Part shown: piece after piece, positions 1 to 7,353 of the stretch
How positions within the stretch are numbered: position 1 is the stretch's first letter
Layout of the letters: the number at the start of each line of letters is the position of its first letter
From: Porticoccaceae bacterium
GTDB taxonomy: Bacteria > Pseudomonadota > Gammaproteobacteria > Pseudomonadales > Porticoccaceae
Direction: 5' to 3'
Assembly: GCA_030741175.1 (NCBI GenBank)
Contig: JASLVT010000032.1
Span: 1-9,988 of the forward strand
Length of the DNA stretch: 9,988 nucleotides
Program-made: the position numbers and the translations under genes
Notes under the pieces: model-generated
The model's input: the letters and a program-made list of their open reading frames with translations, nothing else
What the model was told of the DNA's origin: nothing
The model's database searches: none

Positions 1-1487
1 CCACTACTGAGTTCACGAGCAGAAACATTTAGTAGGCCATCAGCATCCACCTGATAACTCACCTGAATTTTGGCACTACCGGCTACCATGGGGGGTATAC
101 CTCGCAATTCAAAGCGCGCCAGTGATCTGCAATCAGATATAAGTTCGCGCTCACCCTGCACCACATGAATACTCATAGCGGTCTGACCATCTTTAAAGGT
201 AGTAAATTCCTGCGCTTTGGCAACTGGAATTGTGGTGTTGCGGTGGATAATTTTTTCAATCAGGCCGCCCATAGTTTCAACGCCCAGAGACAGGGGAATG
301 ACATCCAGAAGCAACATTTCATCACCCGATTTATTGCCCACCAACACCTCAGCTTGCAGCGCCGCACCCATGGCCACAACCTGATCGGGATCTAAACTAC
401 AGAGTGGTTCAACGCCAAATAGCTGCGCCACTTTGTCACTGACTCTAGGGGTTCTGGTGGACCCCCCTACCAACACCACATTGCTGACTTCCGCCTGAGA
501 TAAACCAGCATCGCGCAGTGCACGCTTGCAAGCGCGCAATGTTTTATCAATCAGACCGTCAATAAGATCATGCATCTGCTCGCGAGTTAAGCTGCCCTGC
601 CAATCCAAAACCGCCAACTCGACCTGTGCTGAAGCGCTCAGTGCCTCTTTAGCTGTCTTAGCGGCATCGAGCAAGGTGCGTTGTTGTGCAGGACTCAACG
701 CCTCATCCAAGCCTATCTGTTGGCGTAACCATTCAGCAATGGCATGATCAAAGTCATCGCCGCCCAATGCCGAGTCGCCCCCTGTCGCCAATACCTCAAA
801 CACGCCTTTCGACAGACGCAGAATACTGATATCAAAGGTGCCACCACCGAGATCGTAAATAGCAATAATCCGCTCATCAGCGCCATCGGAATCCTGATCA
901 AGACCATAGGCAATAGCCGCTGCGGTGGGTTCATTTAATAGCCGCAGTACCTTAATGCCAGCCAGCGTTGCGGCATCCTTAGTCGCCTGACGCTGCGCTT
1001 CATCAAAATAGGCGGGTACGGTTATCACCGCACCATCAAGCATGCTATCAAAGGCTATCTCAGCACGGCCGGCCAACTTGCGCAGAATCTCCGCGGATAC
1101 CTGAATCGGGCTGACCAACCCCGACGCCGTTTTAATTTTTGGCATACCGCCATCATCGGCGGCAAATTCGTAGGGCAACTGGCTACCAAAGGTTTTTACA
1201 TCGGCTAAACCCCGACCCATCAACCGCTTTACCGAAGACAATGTATTCAGCGGATCATTGATATTGTGCTCGGCGGCCTCATAGCCAAGACAGCTCAGCC
1301 CCTGTTTATCATAATGGGCAACCGAGGGTAGCAGCGATCGGCCCTGCTCGTCGTCTAATACCTCGGCCATACCACTGCGCACCGTTGCCACCAGAGAATT
1401 GGTCGTGCCCAGATCAATACCCACCGCATGCTTGCGCTGATGGGGTTGAGGAGATTGACCTGGTTCTGAAATCTGCAGTAACGCCAC
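1..1487 (-). CDS. hscA: HscA, Fe-S assembly Hsp70 chaperone (3' end cut by window edge)
   Basis: HscA is a specialised cytoplasmic Hsp70. It uses ATP to bind the LPPVK motif of IscU and drive release of the assembled cluster, with HscB as its J-partner. My translation from 1487 down to the window edge is open for about 495 codons; the family is usually about 615-620, so the last fifth is missing. The GTG start gives [10 protein letters not shown], matching the E. coli start [10 protein letters not shown], and AGAGG lies about 10 bases upstream inside the end of hscB. Visible signatures are the phosphate-1 motif GIDLGTTNS at residues 23-31, DLGGGTFD near 210, VGGSTRTP of the nucleotide-binding domain, the linker-to-substrate-domain junction [14 protein letters not shown] near 390-405, and [11 protein letters not shown] close to the edge. 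Only three bases separate it from the hscB stop, so translation is probably coupled. The continuous reading frame argues against a pseudogene. Confidence 0.97.
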   Translation of the reverse strand, partial: MALLQISEPGQSPQPHQRKHAVGIDLGTTNSLVATVRSGMAEVLDDEQGRSLLPSVAHYDKQGLSCLGYEAAEHNINDPLNTLSSVKRLMGRGLADVKTFGSQLPYEFAADDGGMPKIKTASGLVSPIQVSAEILRKLAGRAEIAFDSMLDGAVITVPAYFDEAQRQATKDAATLAGIKVLRLLNEPTAAAIAYGLDQDSDGADERIIAIYDLGGGTFDISILRLSKGVFEVLATGGDSALGGDDFDHAIAEWLRQQIGLDEALSPAQQRTLLDAAKTAKEALSASAQVELAVLDWQGSLTREQMHDLIDGLIDKTLRACKRALRDAGLSQAEVSNVVLVGGSTRTPRVSDKVAQLFGVEPLCSLDPDQVVAMGAALQAEVLVGNKSGDEMLLLDVIPLSLGVETMGGLIEKIIHRNTTIPVAKAQEFTTFKDGQTAMSIHVVQGERELISDCRSLARFELRGIPPMVAGSAKIQVSYQVDADGLLNVSARELSS

Positions 1488-1490
1488 TGG

Positions 1491-2021
1491 TTATAAATCC
1501 TCTAGTTCGGCTTCGAGTTGTTCTATTTCATCGAGTAACTTGGCGGAAAATTGCATTTTAGCCACAGTATTAAACGCATCGGCAAAGGCTTTAGTCTGGT
1601 ATTCACTGCAGAACTGCGCCTGTTCCTGATCATAGCCCTGCTCGACATCAGTGCGCAGCAGATCCAGCGACTGCATTGGATCAGCGGCCTCACGAATATC
1701 AGACAGGGCTTCGCGAAGAGCCATTTGCCGCATCAAGAAGGCCCCATCGCTAGTGATATGAGTCTCTTGATCAGCCTCAATTTCATTGAGTTCAAGCAGA
1801 TATTGTGCGCGTTTTAATGGCGACTTTAAGGTGTCATAGGCTTGGTTAATAAGAGAGGCGGTCTGCACCGCTAGGCGCTGCTCAGTCTGACCGGCGCTGG
1901 CGTAGCGATCTGGGTGAAACTCCAGTTGCAGTTGACGATACCGCGCATCCAAATCACTCGCAGAGAGCTGCCAACCCACAGGAATAGAAAAGATCTCGAA
2001 GAAGTTACTGGACAGTTTCAA
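1491..2021 (-). CDS. hscB: HscB, J-domain co-chaperone of HscA (Hsc20)
   Basis: HscB delivers IscU to HscA and stimulates the HscA ATPase. The N-terminal J domain carries the essential HPD triad at residues 36-38 (EFHPDRYAS). The C-terminal three-helix domain contains AFLMRQMALREAL, which lines up with the IscU-binding helix AFLMEQLELREEL of E. coli. The start is uncertain. The frame is open back to an ATG at 2090, but that adds 23 residues with no family counterpart ([11 protein letters not shown]...) and overlaps iscA by 31 bases. I prefer the TTG at 2021, which has AAGG about 11 bases upstream. It gives 176 residues starting MKLSSNFFEIFSIP, close to the 171 of E. coli HscB, and leaves 38 bases after the iscA stop. 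Identity of the protein is firm; the start is about 65 percent sure. Confidence 0.95.
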   Translation of the reverse strand: MKLSSNFFEIFSIPVGWQLSASDLDARYRQLQLEFHPDRYASAGQTEQRLAVQTASLINQAYDTLKSPLKRAQYLLELNEIEADQETHITSDGAFLMRQMALREALSDIREAADPMQSLDLLRTDVEQGYDQEQAQFCSEYQTKAFADAFNTVAKMQFSAKLLDEIEQLEAELEDL

Positions 2022-2059
2022 TGGGCTATCAACCTTAGTGGGTACACCGCTGGCAAGAT

Positions 2060-2383
2060 TTAAACGTGGAAGCTCTCTCCACAGCCACATTCATCTTTAA
2101 CATTGGGGTTTTTAAATTCAAACCCCTCGTTTAAGCCCTCTTTGACATAGTCCAGCTCGGTACCATCTAGGTAGAGAAGGCTTTTGGGATCGATAATCAG
2201 CTTGACATCACCGCACTGGAAAACCTCGTCTTCCTGTGCTGCTTCATCGACGAACTCCAGTACATAGGACAAACCAGAACAGCCGGTGGTGCGCACACCG
2301 AGACGAATGCCCACCCCTTTAGCGCGGTGTTCAAGGTGCTTGATCACATGCTGCTCGGCAGCCGCTGTCATGGTAATAGCCAT
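2060..2383 (-). CDS. iscA: IscA, A-type Fe-S cluster carrier
   Basis: IscA is a small cytoplasmic A-type carrier that binds iron or Fe-S clusters and passes them to target proteins, especially for [4Fe-4S] maturation. The 107 residues match the usual length of the family. The three conserved cysteines are at the canonical positions: C35 in TTGCSGLSY, and C99 and C101 in ECGCGESF near the C terminus. A fourth cysteine, C57, is not one of the canonical ligands. The ATG lies four bases after the iscU stop. Its nearest Shine-Dalgarno-like sequence (AGGGT) is inside the last iscU codons, so translational coupling to iscU is likely. SufA or ErpA would be the alternative family members, but the position between iscU and hscB settles it as IscA. 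Confidence 0.96.
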   Translation of the reverse strand: MAITMTAAAEQHVIKHLEHRAKGVGIRLGVRTTGCSGLSYVLEFVDEAAQEDEVFQCGDVKLIIDPKSLLYLDGTELDYVKEGLNEGFEFKNPNVKDECGCGESFHV

Positions 2384-2387
2384 CTGC

Positions 2388-2771
2388 TTAGTTACCCTGT
2401 TTTTCCCTTACATCACGCACTGCCGCTTTAATGGCATCTTCTGCCAGCACCGAGCAGTGAATCTTTACCGGTGGTAGCGCCAGCTCTTCAGCGATCTCGG
2501 TGTTCTTAATATTGGCAGCAGCATCAATATGCTGACCTTTCACCCACTCAGTTAGCAATGAACTGGAGGCAATTGCTGAGCCGCAACCATAGGTCTTAAA
2601 TTTGGCATCTTCGATAATACCCTCGTCATTGACCTGAATCTGCAGACGCATAACATCGCCACAGGCCGGTGCTCCCACCATACCGGTGCCAACATTTTTT
2701 GAGCTATCATCGAGCTTGCCGACATTGCGCGGATTCTCATAATGATCAATTACTTTATCACTGTAAGCCAT
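2388..2771 (-). CDS. iscU: IscU, Fe-S cluster assembly scaffold
   Basis: IscU is the scaffold on which sulfur from IscS and iron are combined into a cluster. The 127 residues (E. coli has 128) show the ligand cysteines C37 (GAPACGDV), C63 ([10 protein letters not shown]) and C106 (KIHCSV), with D39 and H105 beside them. The HscA recognition motif LPPVK is at 99-103. All catalytic and partner-binding features are therefore present, and no NifU-type extra domains are fused. The ATG at 2771 is preceded by AGGGGT at good spacing, one of the best ribosome sites of the operon, which fits the need for a stoichiometric scaffold. It lies 43 bases after iscS; I see no terminator or promoter in that gap. 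Confidence 0.98.
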   Translation of the reverse strand: MAYSDKVIDHYENPRNVGKLDDSSKNVGTGMVGAPACGDVMRLQIQVNDEGIIEDAKFKTYGCGSAIASSSLLTEWVKGQHIDAAANIKNTEIAEELALPPVKIHCSVLAEDAIKAAVRDVREKQGN

Positions 2772-2814
2772 TGTTATGACCCCTATTCAAATACTAAAAC
2801 ATTACTGACTGCGT

Positions 2815-4029
2815 TTAATGCGCAGCCCACTCTACGGTATCGAGATCGATACCCTCTTTAAACATATCCCACAGCGGTGACAGTTCACGCAACTTCTCTA
2901 CCGCATGGCGCACTTTGGCAATTGCATCATCGATATCCTGTTCAGTGGTGTAGCGACCGATACTGAAGCGAATCGAACTGTGCGCCATCTCATCATTGAG
3001 GCCGAGAGCGCGCAACACATAGCTGGGTTCAAGGCTAGCCGAGGTGCAGGCCGAACCGGAGGAAACCGCCAGATCACGCAGTGCCATAATCAATGATTCG
3101 CCCTCGACAAAGGCAAAACTAATATTGACGATACCGGGTACATGCTGATCATCGGAGCCATTGAGATGGACTTCTTCCATATCAGAGACTCCTTGCCATA
3201 ATCTGTTGCGCAGCGCTTCGATACGTGCAGATTCTTCCGCAAGATTTTCAAAACCCAGCTTAAATGCTTCACCCATGCCAACAATCTGATGGGTCGGCAA
3301 AGTACCGGAGCGCATACCGCGCTCGTGACCACCGCCATGCATCTGTGCCTCAATACGCACGCGCGGCTTGCGGCGCACAAACAGTGCACCGATACCTTTG
3401 GGACCATAGATCTTATGCGCTGAAAACGACATCATATCGACATTCATCGCTTCCACATCAATTGCTGTTTTACCTGCGCTCTGCGCTGCATCAACATGGA
3501 AGAATACTTTGTTCTCGCGGCAGATAGCGCCGATGGCAGCGATATCATTTAATGTGCCCAGCTCGTTGTTAACATGCATAATGCTGACTACTGTGGTGTC
3601 TTCGCGAATCGCCTCTGCGACAGTTTGCGGCTGAATTAATCCATTTGCATCGGGGTCAAGATAAGTAATTTCGAAACCTTCTCGCTCTAGCTGACGACAG
3701 GTATCAAGCACTGCTTTGTGCTCAATTTTTGAGGTAATAACATGCTTGCCCTTGCGCTGATTAAAATGGGCACAGCCTTTAATCGCCAAGTTATTGGCCT
3801 CTGTGGCACCACTGGTCCAAACAATTTCACGCGGATCAGCACCAATCAATCTAGCCACATCGGCACGGGCATCCTCAACCGCGGCTTCCGCCTGCCAACC
3901 GAACACATGGGAGCGCGAGGCCGGATTGCCAAACTGACCCGTCGGCGTAAGGAATTGCATCATTTTATCTGCAACAGCCGGATCAACCGGTGTTGTGGAA
4001 GCATAATCCAGATAAATAGGAAGGTTCAT
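2815..4029 (-). CDS. iscS: IscS, PLP-dependent cysteine desulfurase
   Basis: IscS converts L-cysteine to alanine and carries the sulfur as a persulfide. It supplies IscU and, in other bacteria, tRNA thiolation and thiamine or molybdopterin synthesis. The 404 residues equal the length of E. coli IscS with the same numbering: PLP lysine K206 in [11 protein letters not shown]104 in KIEHK, D180 and Q183 in HVDAAQS, and the mobile-loop sulfur-accepting C328 in [10 protein letters not shown]. The C-terminal SPLWDM...VEWAAH matches the tail that contacts IscU. This is a group I (IscS/NifS) enzyme, not SufS. The ATG at 4029 has TGGAG about 8 bases upstream and follows the iscR stop by 14 bases, so it is co-transcribed with iscR. 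One small difference from E. coli is alanine instead of glycine before the H-K pair. Confidence 0.98.
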   Translation of the reverse strand: MNLPIYLDYASTTPVDPAVADKMMQFLTPTGQFGNPASRSHVFGWQAEAAVEDARADVARLIGADPREIVWTSGATEANNLAIKGCAHFNQRKGKHVITSKIEHKAVLDTCRQLEREGFEITYLDPDANGLIQPQTVAEAIREDTTVVSIMHVNNELGTLNDIAAIGAICRENKVFFHVDAAQSAGKTAIDVEAMNVDMMSFSAHKIYGPKGIGALFVRRKPRVRIEAQMHGGGHERGMRSGTLPTHQIVGMGEAFKLGFENLAEESARIEALRNRLWQGVSDMEEVHLNGSDDQHVPGIVNISFAFVEGESLIMALRDLAVSSGSACTSASLEPSYVLRALGLNDEMAHSSIRFSIGRYTTEQDIDDAIAKVRHAVEKLRELSPLWDMFKEGIDLDTVEWAAH

Positions 4030-4043
4030 TAATTACTCCAGAT

Positions 4044-4520
4044 TTAGCAGGCGCCTGCCTGCAAATTGTCATCTATTACTAACAGCTGTTCTACCTGACG
4101 CTGCGCTATATGTTGTACGTTCCGTTTCGCCACTAGATCAGCCAAGCTAATGCCATTTAAAAATCCGTGAATCTCATTGCTGAGGTCGGACCACAGGGTG
4201 TGGGTTAAACAGATTTCACCACCCTGACAATCACCCTTACCCTGACAATGTGTAGCGTCAATCGACTCATTTACCGCATCGATAATCTGCGCCACATATA
4301 TACCCTCACTGTAACGCCCCAAATGGTAGCCGCCCCCGGGACCGCGCACACTAGAGACAAGGCCGGACTGACGCAGACGCGAAAAGAGCTGCTCTAAATA
4401 CGACAATGAAATGGATTGACGCTCAGAGATATCTGCCAGCGAGATCGGTTTGTCCTGCGCATGCAGTGTCAAATCGAGCATCGCGGTTACCGCATAGCGT
4501 CCACGCGTTGTTAATCGCAT
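4044..4520 (-). CDS. iscR: IscR, [2Fe-2S]-sensing Rrf2-family regulator
   Basis: IscR represses the isc operon when it holds a [2Fe-2S] cluster, so cluster biogenesis is matched to demand. In other species the apo form also regulates suf and further genes. The N-terminal winged helix includes [17 protein letters not shown] and the recognition region [14 protein letters not shown], followed by [13 protein letters not shown]. The cluster ligands C92, C98, C104 and H107 are all present in the segment [18 protein letters not shown] start it at the ATG at 4520, which gives the conserved MRLT beginning and 158 residues. A GTG three codons upstream is possible but breaks the family pattern. The variable C-terminal tail ends in an extra cysteine (C158). 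Two operator-like sites lie directly upstream, which fits autoregulation. Confidence 0.97.
   Translation of the reverse strand: MRLTTRGRYAVTAMLDLTLHAQDKPISLADISERQSISLSYLEQLFSRLRQSGLVSSVRGPGGGYHLGRYSEGIYVAQIIDAVNESIDATHCQGKGDCQGGEICLTHTLWSDLSNEIHGFLNGISLADLVAKRNVQHIAQRQVEQLLVIDDNLQAGAC
4047..4062 (-). other. GC-rich hairpin at the iscR 3' end
   Basis: On the coding strand the last iscR codons form a perfect six-pair stem, GCAGGC (4062-4057) and GCCTGC (4052-4047), with a four-base loop AGGC. The stem ends next to the iscR stop codon and lies 17 bases from the iscS start. No T-run follows, so it is not an intrinsic terminator. It could slow 3' exonucleases or shape the iscS ribosome site. Chance and codon content (GCA GGC GCC TGC) are a fair alternative. 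Confidence 0.35.
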
Positions 4521-4559
4521 AGTTAACACCCAGTCTGGTTAGCTCTGATTTAAGCACGA

Positions 4560-4588
4560 ATTATCCAATACCTGAGTGTTTTAGTCAA
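4560..4588 (-). promoter_or_regulatory. Sigma-70 promoter of the isc operon
   Basis: On the minus strand, TTGACT (4588-4583; five of six consensus bases) is followed by a 17-base spacer and GATAAT (4565-4560; five of six). The expected start of transcription is near 4553, giving a leader of about 33 bases before the iscR ATG. It is the strongest promoter-like sequence I see in the window, and the -35 and spacer lie inside an IscR operator match. Confidence 0.8.
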
Positions 4589-4592
4589 TTAA
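4568..4592 (-). promoter_or_regulatory. IscR type 1 operator, promoter-proximal
   Basis: Compared with the published 25-base E. coli type 1 consensus (half ATASYYGACT, spacer RWWW, half YAGTCRRSTAT), this stretch matches at 22 of 25 positions. Its left half reads TTAATTGACT, the spacer AAAA and the right half CACTCAGGTAT. It covers the -35 element and most of the spacer of the isc promoter, so bound [2Fe-2S]-IscR would block RNA polymerase. Confidence 0.75.
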
Positions 4593-4617
4593 ATACCCGA
4601 TCAATTTTATCAACTAT
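4593..4617 (-). promoter_or_regulatory. IscR type 1 operator, distal
   Basis: A second 25-base stretch directly abuts the first, so the two centres are 25 bases apart. Its left half is ATAGTTGATA, the spacer AAAT and the right half TGATCGGGTAT, matching 21 of 25 consensus positions with both outer arms perfect. It overlaps the last codons and the stop of trmJ. A pair of tandem type 1 sites is also known at the E. coli iscR promoter. Confidence 0.65.
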
Positions 4618-5362
4618 TTTTTCTGATCATACGCTGTACCGATGACAGCAAGCCACGCAGAATAGACACTTCCATTTCATCCATTCTCACTCGGTTAAAT
4701 AATCGACGCATACGGGTCAGCAACTGCTTGGGGTTGTCCGGATCATAAAAATCGAGATCCGCCATGGTCTGCGCCAGATGCTCATGTAAGTACTCGAGAT
4801 CATCGGCGGTCACGGGCGGCTGATCCCACTCCTGCAACGATGGCAAGTTACCCTCGGCATCAGCTAGGCTGGCCATACGAATTTCGTAACTCAGCACCTG
4901 TACAGCAGTCGCCAAATTGAGTGAACTGTAGTCTGGGTTAGAGGGGATATGTACATGGTAGTGGCATTTGTGCAACTCTTCATTGGTGAGACCGCGATCC
5001 TCACGTCCAAATAGCAGAGCGATATCATGACTGTCCGCCTCCTGCCAGATCCGCACACCGCATTCTCGCGGATTAATTAGTGGCCAAGGAATGCGCCTTT
5101 CACGCGCACTGGTGCCAACCACCAGCCCGCAACCGGCAATCGCTTGGTCGACAGAGTCGACTATTTTCGCGTTGGCCAACACATCTCTCGCGCCAGCCGC
5201 ACGCCATACGGCTCTGGGCGCTGGATATTCGCGCGGTTGCACTAGGTACAACTCGCTCAATCCCATATTTTTCATGGCTCGCGCCGCGCCGCCAATATTG
5301 CCCGGATGAGCGGTATTGACCAATACAATGCGTATTTTCTGCTGTCGTTCAGTGGTAGACAC
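4610..5362 (-). CDS. trmJ: TrmJ, tRNA (cytidine/uridine-2'-O-)-methyltransferase
   Basis: TrmJ is a SPOUT-fold enzyme that uses S-adenosylmethionine to methylate the 2'-OH of the nucleotide at tRNA position 32. The 250 residues (E. coli has 246) show the three trefoil-knot SPOUT motifs: NTAHPGNIGGAARAMKNMGL at 16-35, LLFGREDRGLTNEEL at 116-130, and IPSNPDYSSLNLATAVQ at 139-155. A C-terminal helical extension (about 185-250) is typical of TrmJ and helps bind tRNA. The start is a GTG at 5362 with a strong AAGAGG (5374-5369) six bases upstream. It sits between suhB and iscR as in E. coli. No terminator is seen between its stop and iscR, so some read-through into the isc operon is possible. Confidence 0.96.
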   Translation of the reverse strand: MSTTERQQKIRIVLVNTAHPGNIGGAARAMKNMGLSELYLVQPREYPAPRAVWRAAGARDVLANAKIVDSVDQAIAGCGLVVGTSARERRIPWPLINPRECGVRIWQEADSHDIALLFGREDRGLTNEELHKCHYHVHIPSNPDYSSLNLATAVQVLSYEIRMASLADAEGNLPSLQEWDQPPVTADDLEYLHEHLAQTMADLDFYDPDNPKQLLTRMRRLFNRVRMDEMEVSILRGLLSSVQRMIRKNS

Positions 5363-5409
5363 AATGCGCCTCTTGTCTTTCTACAAAGCTGACCCAAAAT
5401 CGGGGCGCG

Positions 5410-5438
5410 AGTGTAGCAGAATCAGGCTTCTCTGGCAC
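5410..5438 (-). promoter_or_regulatory. trmJ promoter
   Basis: On the minus strand, GTGCCA (5438-5433; four of six) is followed by a 17-base spacer and TACACT (5415-5410; four of six), helped by an extended -10 (TGC before it). CGCGCCCCG follows immediately, a GC-only discriminator. The predicted start is near 5403, leaving a leader of about 40 bases. Confidence 0.6.
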
Positions 5439-5455
5439 AGTAGTTCTGTTACAAT
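5427..5455 (+). promoter_or_regulatory. suhB promoter
   Basis: TACAAT at 5450-5455 matches the -10 consensus at five of six positions and is followed by the GC-only discriminator GCGCCCCGC. The -35 is weak; TTCTCT at 5428-5433 with a 16-base spacer is the best fit (three of six). The predicted start is near 5462, about 28 bases before suhB. The -35 region overlaps that of trmJ. Confidence 0.5.
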
Positions 5456-5490
5456 GCGCCCCGCTCTTTAAGTCGATTGGAAAACACCCT

Positions 5491-6294
5491 ATGCAACCTA
5501 TGGTTAATATTGCCCTTCGCGCTGCCCGTCTGGCTGGCGAAATGATTGTTAAATCTGCGGACAATCTCGATTTGGTCAAGGTTGATGAAAAGGGTCGCCA
5601 CGACTTTGTTACCGAAGTGGATCGCCGCTCGGAAGAGACCATTATTTACCATATCAAGAAAGCCTACCCAGACCACCGATTTGTCGGTGAGGAAAGCGGC
5701 ACCAGCGGCAATCCCGATGCTGAGGTGGAATGGATAATCGATCCTCTGGATGGCACGACCAATTTTGTGCGCGGCATTCCCCATGTGGCTATCTCTATCG
5801 CCTGCCGGATCAAGGGCAGACTGGAGCACGGGGTTATTCTGGAACCGTTTAAGCGCGAGGAATTTACCGCCAGCCGCGGTCATGGGGCGAGCCTGAATGG
5901 CCGCCGTATTCGCGTTTCGGGTCGCACCGACGAGGCCGGCGCGCTCTATGCCACGGGTATTCCCTTTAGTGCACCCTCATTTGATGAGATGGATAACTAC
6001 TTGGCCTGCATGCATGATTTTGCCGATAACTCGGCAGGCATTCGACGTTTGGGTGTCGCCTCGTTGGATCTGGCCTATGTTGCCGCTGGGCGTATGGATG
6101 TATTTTGGGAGATGTCTTTAAAGCCTTGGGATATAGCCGCCGGTGTTCTGATGGTGCGCGAAGCGGGCGGCATGGTCAGTGATTTTCAGGGTGGCGAGGG
6201 CTTTATGCAATCTGGCCATATTCTCGCTTGCACTCCCAAGCTATTTAAGCCCAGCCTAAAAGTGGTGTCCAAACATCTGGGTCATCTAACGTAA
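5491..6294 (+). CDS. suhB: SuhB, inositol-1-monophosphatase / rRNA antitermination factor
   Basis: SuhB belongs to the Mg2+-dependent inositol monophosphatase family. In E. coli its main physiological role is in the Nus-factor complex that supports rRNA transcription. The 267 residues equal E. coli SuhB, and the N terminus MQPMVNIALRAARLAGE matches MHPMLNIAVRAARKAG, which fixes the start despite a weak ribosome site. The metal-binding motifs are complete: E67-E68 in VGEESG, DPLDGTTNF at 84-92 (D84, D87), and WDIAAG with D214. The segment SLDLAYVAAGRMD is typical of the family. It is divergent from trmJ and probably a single-gene unit, meeting a convergent gene 18 bases downstream. CysQ or HisN are alternative family members but are less similar. 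Confidence 0.96.
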   Translation: MQPMVNIALRAARLAGEMIVKSADNLDLVKVDEKGRHDFVTEVDRRSEETIIYHIKKAYPDHRFVGEESGTSGNPDAEVEWIIDPLDGTTNFVRGIPHVAISIACRIKGRLEHGVILEPFKREEFTASRGHGASLNGRRIRVSGRTDEAGALYATGIPFSAPSFDEMDNYLACMHDFADNSAGIRRLGVASLDLAYVAAGRMDVFWEMSLKPWDIAAGVLMVREAGGMVSDFQGGEGFMQSGHILACTPKLFKPSLKVVSKHLGHLT

Positions 6295-6317
6295 TTCGCC
6301 ACCAATAATTAGTTAGA
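6285..6317. terminator. AT-rich hairpin between convergent genes, possible bidirectional terminator
   Basis: TCTAAC (6285-6290) pairs with GTTAGA (6312-6317), and inside it TAATT (6292-6296) pairs with AATTA (6307-6311), with one unpaired G and a ten-base loop. The structure spans the stop codons of suhB and of the convergent membrane-protein gene. The stem is AT-rich and lacks a T-run, so it would be a weak intrinsic terminator. Confidence 0.3.
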
Positions 6318-7353
6318 ACAGCGCGGCGAAGCGCTCAAACAACCAGTATGAGCTAACAATGCCTACTGTGTAGATAATCATATCGGTAAGCAATGCGCGG
6401 TATTGTCTTACCGGCGCAACAGCACGTAACCCCAAAAACACCAGCGCTAACACCACCGCAATAAACAGTAGCTGGCCCAACTCAACACCAATATTAAAAA
6501 ACAGTAGCGCATGCGCTTTCATTGCTGTCGGCAGTCCCAATTCCTGCAATACCACGGCAAACCCAAAGCCATGTAAGAGTCCAAATGCCGAGGATGCACT
6601 GACCGGGTAGCGCCAGGTAAAACTTGGTCGCTGTGTCGAATCGGCGCGCCGATGTTTGATAATTTCCACAGCCAACAAAACGATACTCAGGGCAATCAGC
6701 AACTCGACTAATTCTGTGGGTAAACGAACAATATTTAATGTCGCCAAACTCAGCGTAATAGAATGGGCGATGGTAAAGCCTGTTACCGTCAATAATAGGC
6801 GCTTAAAGCTACCGGCAATCACCATTAAACAGAGCACGAATAATAGGTGGTCGGTGCCCACCAATATATGCTCAATACCCGCCACCGTATACTGTTTAGC
6901 TACCGCACTAGCGCTAGTGGCAACCGGAATAATTAAGACGGTTTTTTCCGGCCCCGAAAACACTTGAATCGGCTCTTGCTCAAAGGGCTTAAACACCACT
7001 AATGAGGTGAGCGCAGGATTGGTTGCCGGGAAGTCCAACCGCACTTCAAAGGGCTCTTCATAGGACACCTCATAGGGCAACTCGCGATCAGTAATATCAC
7101 ATTGATAGAGGCGGCGACCGATTAGACCGCTCGCAGTAGCACCATCGGTTATGGTGCATTGAGGATGCTGCAAACTGATAGCTGGTGCCAGAGGCGCTGG
7201 CATAACCGGTGGCACTTTCCATTTCAATAAAAACTGGCTGTTATTATTTTCCACCACCTCGACATAGATAGGCCGCGCTTCATCTGCTAACGCAACCTGT
7301 AAGGGTGAAACAAGCATGGCAACAAAGGCCATAGCGACAATAGCCAGACGCAT
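6313..7353 (-). CDS. HupE/UreJ-like integral membrane protein with periplasmic N-terminal domain
   Basis: The 346 residues begin with a likely signal peptide (1-24, cleavage near ALA-DEA). A soluble, probably periplasmic domain (about 25-150) follows, with two cysteines (C66, C84). A C-terminal membrane part (about 157-345) has roughly six hydrophobic segments. That part carries patterns I recognise from the HupE/UreJ group: GIEHILVGTDHLLF (E161, H162, D168, H169), FTIAHSITLSLA (H197), GLLHGFGFA (H261) and FFNIGVELGQ (N287, E291). These polar residues inside membrane segments suggest a metal-ion path. Classical HupE and UreJ are nickel-linked, but no hydrogenase or urease gene is visible, so the ion is unknown. 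Its ATG overlaps the foldase stop as TAATG, indicating translational coupling. Confidence is high for the family and low for the substrate. Confidence 0.85.
   Translation of the reverse strand: MRLAIVAMAFVAMLVSPLQVALADEARPIYVEVVENNNSQFLLKWKVPPVMPAPLAPAISLQHPQCTITDGATASGLIGRRLYQCDITDRELPYEVSYEEPFEVRLDFPATNPALTSLVVFKPFEQEPIQVFSGPEKTVLIIPVATSASAVAKQYTVAGIEHILVGTDHLLFVLCLMVIAGSFKRLLLTVTGFTIAHSITLSLATLNIVRLPTELVELLIALSIVLLAVEIIKHRRADSTQRPSFTWRYPVSASSAFGLLHGFGFAVVLQELGLPTAMKAHALLFFNIGVELGQLLFIAVVLALVFLGLRAVAPVRQYRALLTDMIIYTVGIVSSYWLFERFAALF

Larger units (their letters stand above)
5361..5460. repeat. 10-base direct repeat ACAATGCGCC flanking the divergent promoters
   Basis: ACAATGCGCC occurs at 5361-5370 and again at 5451-5460, 90 bases apart. 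The first copy covers the trmJ start codon; the second contains most of the suhB -10 element. The sequence also resembles a common -10/discriminator combination, so the repeat may be coincidental. Confidence 0.4.

Noticed and set aside
165..934. Several short open frames on both strands within 165-934
   Set aside because: All lie inside the uninterrupted hscA reading frame, which encodes clear Hsp70 motifs through this stretch.
2772..2814. Possible internal promoter or terminator between iscS and iscU
   Set aside because: The 43-base gap shows only a ribosome site for iscU; no -35/-10 pair at suitable spacing and no stem with a T-run.
5449..5883. 144-codon open frame on the minus strand inside suhB
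   Set aside because: It lies antisense to a complete, well-matched suhB, shows no recognisable motif and has no clear ribosome site.
6313..7353. Naming the membrane protein hupE or ureJ and calling it a nickel transporter
   Set aside because: It has an extra periplasmic domain, and no hydrogenase or urease genes are nearby; family resemblance does not fix the ion.
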